A stretch of 64,000 bases of DNA from Alentia gelatinosa (Eukaryota > Annelida > Polychaeta > Phyllodocida > Polynoidae). The translations under genes and the position numbers were made by a program. A model generated the notes under the pieces. That model saw only the letters and a program-made list of their open reading frames with translations. It did no database searches and was not told the origin of the DNA. Positions within the stretch are counted from its first letter, which is position 1, and every line of letters begins with the position of its first letter. The stretch is taken from assembly GCA_950022655.1 (NCBI GenBank), contig OX465583.1:14283298-14347297 (forward strand). The letters are read 5' to 3'. Positions 38,901 through 47,900 of this stretch are shown here, piece by piece.

Positions 38901-41900
38901 TTGTCAAGCTATACGGTGTTCACCATTGGATTATATTTTTTCATACGATATGTACAAGATTGACAAATTTGTTAAGTAAGTGTTATCATCGCTTCATTAC
39001 CTTTAACCCTTTCCCTGCGGCACCATATTTCCCGCGCAACATTACACTGCAGTCATTGTCCCCAGATGTGTCCCTCCTACAGAAGGCACCTTATTTCGGG
39101 AATAGCATGATTTGTCACGTGATCTGATTAGTTTAACGTGGTAACTGATGATATCATACGATATACATTCAAAGTCCCATATACCCCTTATACTTTGTCA
39201 AAAAGAAAAATAAATTCAAGCAATTGTTCATCGTATATAAGTGTCAATAATGCCTCTATGATGCCTGGAGGCATCATGATGCTGTCGCCAGGGGTATACC
39301 TGGAGGTATATGCATCAAAGTACTGTAGCCAGGGGAATGCCTGGAGGCATCATGGTGCTGTAGCTTGGGGAATGGCTGGAGGCATTATGCTGCAGTTAAA
39401 GGTTATTGGAGACTCCACAAACTATCTATACGGAAATATAAGCCGAAGTCATGCCTATCTGCATAATTTATAAAACCGGCCGTCAATCAGACTGACAAAC
39501 ATGTAGTATAAAAATTCAAAAAAGAAAAAGGGACAAAAAAAGACGAAAAAAAAGACAGGGAGAATAACACAATGTGTATATGCCAGTAGTCCGTCTTCAC
39601 ACTCTCACAACATGATCTCCGTGTTACAGATGGCGGGTATAATACATTATCCCACCCCTGGTACAGGTTGTGCCATTGAGTTAACTTGAAATAAAATACA
39701 CCACGCTCACCTACGTAGAGTGTCAATTCTCTGCCATTGCAGTGGCGGAGAATCTATGTATGGTGCGACCAATGAACGTCGCGGAAAAGAAAATAGTTCC
39801 GGCGCCATTGTTTGAACCGCAGCTGCAGCAACAATAGTTCCGACGCTATTGTTTGAACAATTCAATACATGATTATATTATTGCTTAAAATCGACTGTAA
39901 GGTCCGTGTTGGGGGTGAGATAAAAACAGAACCGCTTTCGAAACGTATTTTGAACCACTACGCAACGAGTTTGGATGCTCCGTATCATCACTCGGCTATG
40001 CCTCGTGACGATTACTACGCATCCAAACTCGTGGCGTAGTGGTTCAAAATACGTTTCTAAAGACAGTTCTGCTTAAGTGTATACATAAAGGTAGTCCGTC
40101 TTCACACTCTTCCAATATGATCTCCATGTTATAAATGATGAACTCTTACACGTCGTATAAGTAGCAGCTCTGTGGTGCACCATCTACTGTGGTACAATGT
40201 AATAAGTACGATGATATTTTATCTTTATTAACCACCTAATACGGAGTCTCCATAGGAATAGCATTGGGTGTGAGTATTTTGCTACCAGGAGATTACTGAG
40301 GCCCGTAACCTCCTGCAGGAGATTACTGGAAATAGTTCCCAAAGCGTCATCGGGCTCCTAGCGAGCGAAACACGAACTAATATATGCAGTGACAGCAGCA
40401 GACAATCACACAACGTCACAATCAATGTAAACGAATGTTTAGATGAAGTAAATGAATTCATCAGTGGCAGTGTCTCCTAAACTCCATAATCTGTCAGATT
40501 ACAGTTGACAATTTGTTCTTACCTTGTTTTGGCCTGTATATCAGTGTATAATCCATCCTCCGATGACAACATGGAACCAACATGGCGAAGGGATACCAAC
40601 TAACTGCCACCTCACGGGCAATTTAGGAACAACATTATTATTAACGATAGGAGGCGCATCGGTCAAGTTTCAGAAGAGCATCGTAATTATCAACAAAGAA
40701 CGGTGGTTAATAAATACAATATAAACTGGTTTCCGATAAAACCGGCCGTAATCTCCTCGGACTAGACTCTACGTAATCACCTCACTATCGTTCGGAGATT
40801 ACTACGCGTCTTGTCCTCGGAGATTACTGCCGCTTGTATATGAAACCAGTTAATATATATATTCATAGAAGCACGTGCACTCTGTGAATGTGAACCTTAA
40901 CAAAAACCGTAGATGGTGCCACGGAATTAGTCGTAGGACCCCAAACGTATGGGAACCACTAATCCACATATAAAATACTGATATATGTAGCATAGATAAG
41001 CCAAGACAATTTAATCCTTGTGGAGATGGCTATTCGCTGAAACTGAATCACCTAAGGCCACTCAAAAAAAAAAATTGTTTCTCATCACCAAGCCATGAAA
41101 AATCTGACGAGGGCGCTTTTTTATTTTTTTTTAATTTTTTCTTTTACTAGATCAAAGATGCCTTTTGAAGTGTCATAAAATGGGCTTCAGACATACAGTA
41201 AAACCCCATGTAAGCAGGGTCAAAGTGTCCGCTTACACGGGGTATCCACGCACGCGGCGTTTCCTGATTTTTACTGGCTATACGTTTAATGCATCCCTAA
41301 CATCAGGAGCTTTAATTTGATACTAAATACACATACCTTTCATAATTTCTATCAAGGTTCTTCTTATCTTACCAAAAAAACAAAAAAAAATCTTCTAAAA
41401 TCGTTACCCCCCCAAAAAAAAATCGTTTTTTCTGATGCGCGCGGTGATGAGAAACAAGTTTTTTTTTGAGTGGCCTAACAGCTTTTATTTATCATATGAC
41501 CGCGTTTATATCCACCTGTTTTGCAGTTACAGAGACAGAGCACAAGTACGGCGTGTCGCTGGAGCTGGGCGGGCTCACTGTGAGTCAGTTTAACATCGCC
41601 AGGAAAGCGTTTCAGGGAACCATTGCCTCACTCATCAGCCTCTCCTGCAACAGCTTAAAACGCTTCAAAGACTGCTGCCCGGGTAAAGGTGACAGGTATA
41701 ATCATCACGTATTATAAACTCCATCCTTTACACTGTCGTCTAAATTCACCACCACTAAGGAATCTAAGAATATATAGACAATAATCGATGGTTTTGTGGA
41801 CAGGCGGCCGTAAACCACGAGAGGTTGACGACTTACGACGTCAACCGCGAGTGGTTTACAGAGCCGCCTGTCCACAAAATCATCGTTTGTTGCATTTATT

Positions 41901-44900
41901 ATCCATCTTTTCGAATAAATAAAACCCAGTAATTGCCATGTTAACGGGTATAACACGAGGAACTATTTCTTTGCTCTATAGCAAAAGGGACTATTTTTCC
42001 TGTATACCATGGTTTTGAGGCCGTATACCACAGGTTTGAGGCCGTATACCACAGTTATGGTATCTGACAGGTTTTATACAATGGGTCATGGTTTACTGAG
42101 TCCCCATACATTTTCAATGGGGGCTTTGTATACCATGGATAATAAATAGGAAGATAATGGTAGGGACCAAGAGGTCTAAGAAATAGTCGGGATGAGGTAT
42201 TGCCTGCCTTCTTTTACCACCCTCTGGTCTTGCTGTAATGGGGCGGGGGAGGGGGGGGGGGGGGTCCACTTGGCCACTGTACTAGTTCTTGTGACGTCGG
42301 CCGCAACGAAAACATCGCCAATGTTGTGCACAGTAAATTCAAAATTTGGAGCGTGGCATAAACGGAACATTACCGGAAAGAGTTGCTGAGTTATGTAATT
42401 ATAGGTACAGAAAGCGTGAAGTTGCAGGAAAAATACAATTTTATTTCAAGAGTAAGACATATGTATAAAACGTACACGAGTAAGCCACTCGGCCTTTATA
42501 AAGAAACATTATGATTTGGGATGGTGGGTGGGTAACTTTGTCCAATGCAACTCAATGTCACACAAAGCTTAGCCCATAGAATGCGCACAGTTAGGTCGCG
42601 GTCTTATTTAGTAATAATAAGAGTCACCCCAGATTTCTGTTCATAGGACCACAAAGGACCTCCTGGAGTGGACTACGCCAGACCAGGTGCAGTTCAGTAA
42701 GAATTCTCCCATGACGAACGAGAATAATAAGACAGAAGTGGTGATAATTATCAGCGCTCCAAAGGACAACGCTCTCTGCAACGACGGGGACAACAAAACC
42801 GCGGCCAGACGAAAACGAGGTACAGGGTTTTAATATGCTTGTGTGAAATTATAATAAGTATAGGCAACACGTGCATGAGCTTTCTTGCCGAAATACCTTA
42901 GAACATAAAGACGATACATATAAACAGGAACATTTGAAATGAGCTTTGAACATCGCCAATTTCTTCCACACTACCTAAAATCTGAATGCTATTGTATTCA
43001 AATTCATATTGTTTATAACCTAGTTTAAATGTTTTTTCCCTTTTGTTATTAGTTTCGAAGGCGTATTTCGATAGGTTTTAATAGGAAGTTCTATATTGTA
43101 CAATTTGATTATAATTGTTGTTCAGACGTGAATGTGGATGAAGCATCGCAGTTTGCAATACCAGCTGATGTACTGAAAAGTGTCCTGGAAAACACCACAG
43201 TGTGAGTATACCCACCGGGAATATTATCACAAGAAATAACTGTACTTATAAACAAAAAAATAATTGTCTGTTGGTGAGAACGTCGACCGTTCAGCACGAC
43301 GTCTGTATGAGGAGTGAGGTCGACCTCTCCACTTGCCGGCTCTCCTATAGTCTGTTTACAGACCGTGCTGCCTTAGAGGCCTATTCCACCAAGGAGGCAC
43401 AAGCCCAGGCCGGGCCCCTTGTGGTCGCCTATTGGCGATCGGCGGCAATAGCCGGCCCAAACCTCCCGCCGGCGGCGATAATCTGCTTGGTGGAACAGCT
43501 CATGAGACCTCACAGGCGCCACACGGCCGGCCCCTGCCGGGCACCGTGCCTCCAAAACCCCGTAGCAGGGCAGTATCGGCTGACCTGTTGGTGGCCGCCG
43601 GCCGCCGGCCGGGGACAATTCTCGTGCAATAGCCAATTTTGGAGGTGTTCCACCAAAATATAGTGATAACCACAGAGAAGGCCGGCCGGCGTGCCAAGAG
43701 CGTGACGCGGAGAGCTGTTCCCCGGGCGCGCGTTGACCGCTCGCCCGCCTATACTACAATATACACCGTCAACAAAGCCCCGCGGACGGTATTCCGATAC
43801 GCGGGCACCGATATTTCGGCAGTTGCGGCAGTTTGAGCAAAATATAATCACCAGTGTCAAATATACACATTCATAACATCAATCCTTATCTTTGTTTACC
43901 TTCATTGTTCGATTTAACCTGTAAATCCGCGGTTATTTGACGTTTTCCGACCATTCCCGTACAAATCCCGACACGCTGACACACTGCTGCGCTCGATACG
44001 CGACTTTCGCGGATTCAGAGCGTCGTAGTGTATCGCCGCACGCCGCGCCGCCTATCGGATCGATAGAGAACCGCGGGCTTGCGCGTAAGTGCCGCCAACG
44101 TCCACCAGACGGCAATAGCAAACCCGCTGCGAGTATATCGCTGCGCCGGGTCCGGCCGGCCCTATGAGCACTCGCCGGGCGCCTTGTGTACGCCTGTTGG
44201 TCGCCTCGTGGGCCTTTGGTGGAACAGCTCCTAGAATTTAGGGGTTTAGGGGCGGCCAGCCGGCCGGCCCCGGCAGCAAAGGCCGGCTGGAGGGCAAAAA
44301 CCCGCCTGCTGAGATCCTTTTTGGTGGAATAGGCCTCTAAGGCTTACGGTCCGTAAGGGTCTAACAGAGCACGGTTCCCATTTGCCACTTCCACCTGCCT
44401 GATGAGAGAAAGGAATTTCCTGATTAGCTGTTTTAATTTTAACGCAAACCCAAGCCATTTGTTACTCTCAAATCACTCAGGGCAGCTAAGTACCAGCAGA
44501 GGAAGGAATCCCTGTCTCAAAATGGCACCCCTTAACAGTCTTAGACTCTAGTACAGTCTGTTGTCGCCAGGGCCAGGGCACACAGGCTCAAACTAAGACT
44601 GTTATGCGCTGCCATTTTAAGGCAGCAATTCCTGCCTTCGCTGGTAATTACCTGTCCAGATTGATTTGCCAGTAACCAGTATGTTACTCTTCAAACAGAG
44701 GTCCTAGAGTAGCTTTTACTTGGAACGGGACATACTACAGTCTAGTGTTCCTGCATGTCAAACCGATGCTATAAATAGAACAGCCAACCACGAAATTCCT
44801 CTCACTAAAGGTGGCTGGCCAGTCAGAGCCATGATCTGTTAGACCTTCAGGTACCGTAAAGGCGGGCGTCCACAAGGCTACGACACGCTTTCCAATCGTA

Positions 44901-47900
44901 GGCCTGACGTGGACCTTGTCGGAAAGCCATTGCCGTAGCCTTGTCGTGGTTGGTGGACGCCCCCCCTTTACCCGAAGGTGGCGCGGTGCGTGAACGGACT
45001 ATAACAGTCTTAGTTTGAGCCTGTGTGACAACAGACTGTACTAGAGTCTAACTCTCGACTGTCTCCCGCCTTCCTCCCTTGGAGTCTTCACTGGTTCTCC
45101 TTGCTGTGGTGCCCTCTGTTGCGGACTTATAGTGTCACTAGCGACTTCGTCGAGTCCGAGTTAAGGCGAAAATATTGAAAAATGAAATTTCGGACTGCTC
45201 CACATAGCCAGATGCTGGTAGTGGGTGGGGGAATCAGCGGATTTTTGAAAGGGCTACCAGCGAAATTTGAGATCTCATTGGTTTCTCACGAGAAAAATAG
45301 ATCCGAAAACTACAATACTAAACTTTGATTTTGGAATGGATTGAAATGAATCATAAGAGAGAAAGCATGTATGTCTATCGATCTAGAAAAAAGAAGAGCA
45401 GGTTCGAATTCAACCCTCCGCGAGATTCTCACTCTCGTGGCCCTTCAGTCTCCAGGCCTAGGTCGGGTTCACTATATCTCTATATGCGGGAGACTCTTCA
45501 AGCGGATATCACAGAAAATTACACGTTTTATATGTGGTAGGTAATAACGCCTGGCGCCCCTATGCCTTCCATAACACTTTATCAAAACAATTTGCTTATC
45601 CACAGTCTCCCGTCACTTGATTCAATCAAAATGTTATCTCCTAAACAATTTAATAGAAGACATAATATTTGTAAACTAGAAAAAAATAAACGTAGTTTTG
45701 GCGTTATGGTGATAAACTGATAGATTAAGATTAAGACATCATACTGTGTTTTCCAGTTTGGCAGAGATTGCACTCAGTATTCAAGCCGCTGTCCCTGGGG
45801 TCGTTGTTCTGATCAGCGTCAGAGCCATTCCTGATCCGGTAAGTTCTCATAGATCTCGTCTCACCCTGGTTTAACCAAGGCATTTTTCAATACCACCACT
45901 ACACCTCCACCCCAGAGGCCACGTGGATAAAATGTACTTCTAACTGATCATGCCCCAGTCACACTGGCGTAAAATTTGGCGTTTCTTCTACTTATTTGAA
46001 TTGGTGGGGACCACGTATTAGCTACGGATTTGGAACGTATCTGTTTGCGTTTCTTTAACGTTTTAGTACGCTTCTCAACGTTCATCAACGTTAATCAACG
46101 CTTATCTACGCTTCTGTACGCATTGTGGCGTTTTTCGGCGCATTCCGACTTTCCTCTACGTATCTCTGCGTATTGCGGCCTTTTGCGGTGTATTTTGAGA
46201 TTCCAAAATGCGTAGAAAAACGTAGATGTGCGTACACGGAAAAACGCCGTTTTTTACGCCAGTGTGACTGGGGCATGAGTATTCCACCAAATAGGCGCGG
46301 CTGAAAGTGTACGAATTATCATAGCTCTTTCACCGACCCACCTTATTCTAGCTGATTTTCGAGACCTTCCCAGCTTCCAGCAGTGAGTACCAGTTCGTGC
46401 TACAGCATCCGTGGCCGTAAAGGCGGGGAGTATTCAATGGGGGGAGCCATAAGGCCAGTTTCCATTGGCCGACAAACACGGTGTAGATTTTTGTGTGTTC
46501 TCCTAATAGCCTATTTTCATTGGCCATAACCGATATACAATCAGGAACCACCAACGGACCTGGACACTGCTGACACAAATGGAAATAGGCTATTAGGAGA
46601 ACACAGAACATCTACACCGTGTTTGTCGGCCAATGGAAAAAGACCTTTACCCAGGTGGGCAGGCCATGTATTCTAACTGACAAAAGCTATTGAATCAGCT
46701 TTAGCCAGCGATGTTTTGAAGGCAGCACTGTATGATTTAGTGTGGACAGGAACTTGTAATCTAAACGCCAGCCATGAGACCACTCAATGGAGCAGTGGGG
46801 ATTGTCGACATTGGAGCTGGCCGGCACTCGACAGGCCATGGCCAGCACTCTGCAGGCTGCGACCAGGGACCTGTTTCAGTAGTCTCGTGACATTAGGCTT
46901 AGACAGACATGAACAGTGGCACCAACGGTGCAAGCAACAGTGGGAAAAGACTAGCAAATATCAGAAGATCGAAGTGGCCAATCTTCTTCATATTTGGAAC
47001 GATTATAGATTATATGTATCCCCTACTCATGTTAAAGTGTCATTGCTTAATTCCTACGAGAAGTGAGTGAACCTCTGTGTGTCATCGACTGCAATCTTGT
47101 GATCTGTCCGCATGGTGTCACAGACGCCATCTAGACATGTCACAAAACTACTGAAACAGGTCCCAGGCTGCCCACGGTTTCACATACCACCCAAGTAAGT
47201 GGCAGGCGCTGGTGGGGCAGTAGCCATGTTCTTCCACTGGGCAGGCTATGGCCTGCTGCAGGACAGGTCTGCCAGCACCCCCCCCCCCCCCTTTATGGGT
47301 GCCAACCAGGGCTTGCGCCTGGTTGGTGGAATACTTGCTTTATTGTGTGTATATCTCCGATGTTTATTTATGACGGTAGTATATCTCAGTCGACAGGGAG
47401 GAGGCCTGGAGCCATATTCTGAGTTCGATGCTTATCATACTGCTGTATTTATCATTAGTCTGTTATCTCGATTTCTCCCTGAGAAAGTCATGGCAGTTGC
47501 CACAGCATAAAACATAAGCAGTCAATTGAAGAATATATACATTGTCTCTCGCTGGAGGGAGTCAGGCACACTAACACTACCCTCAGTAAACAGCCCTATG
47601 GAGTTTCCTCTTGGCCAAGGTACTACTTCTGGTAAGTGACGTCAACAACCTGGAAAATGTCACTAATTTTGTGGACAGTAGATTCTACACTTAGAATGTA
47701 AGAGGGGACCCCCACCTACCACGATAGGCCACGACATGCTTCCCGATCGCTACGATTTGAAATGGCGAAATCGTGACCTATCGGGAGGTCCCCGAATCGT
47801 AGACCTCTGTCGTGATCCAATCGGTGAATCATACGCGCTGATCACGATATCTTCCCGATAGGCTACGATACCCAACGACAGGCTACAAAATTTCCAACAT

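Noticed and set aside
43202..44458. Several overlapping GC-rich frames (up to 153 codons)
   Set aside because: They fall in the ccggcc-rich family J element; composition-driven, on both strands, with no domains.
45757..45838. Exon 15 hydrophobic stretch as a membrane helix
   Set aside because: Shorter and interrupted by polar residues; exon 16 has a clean 24-residue helix with a basic stop-transfer signal.
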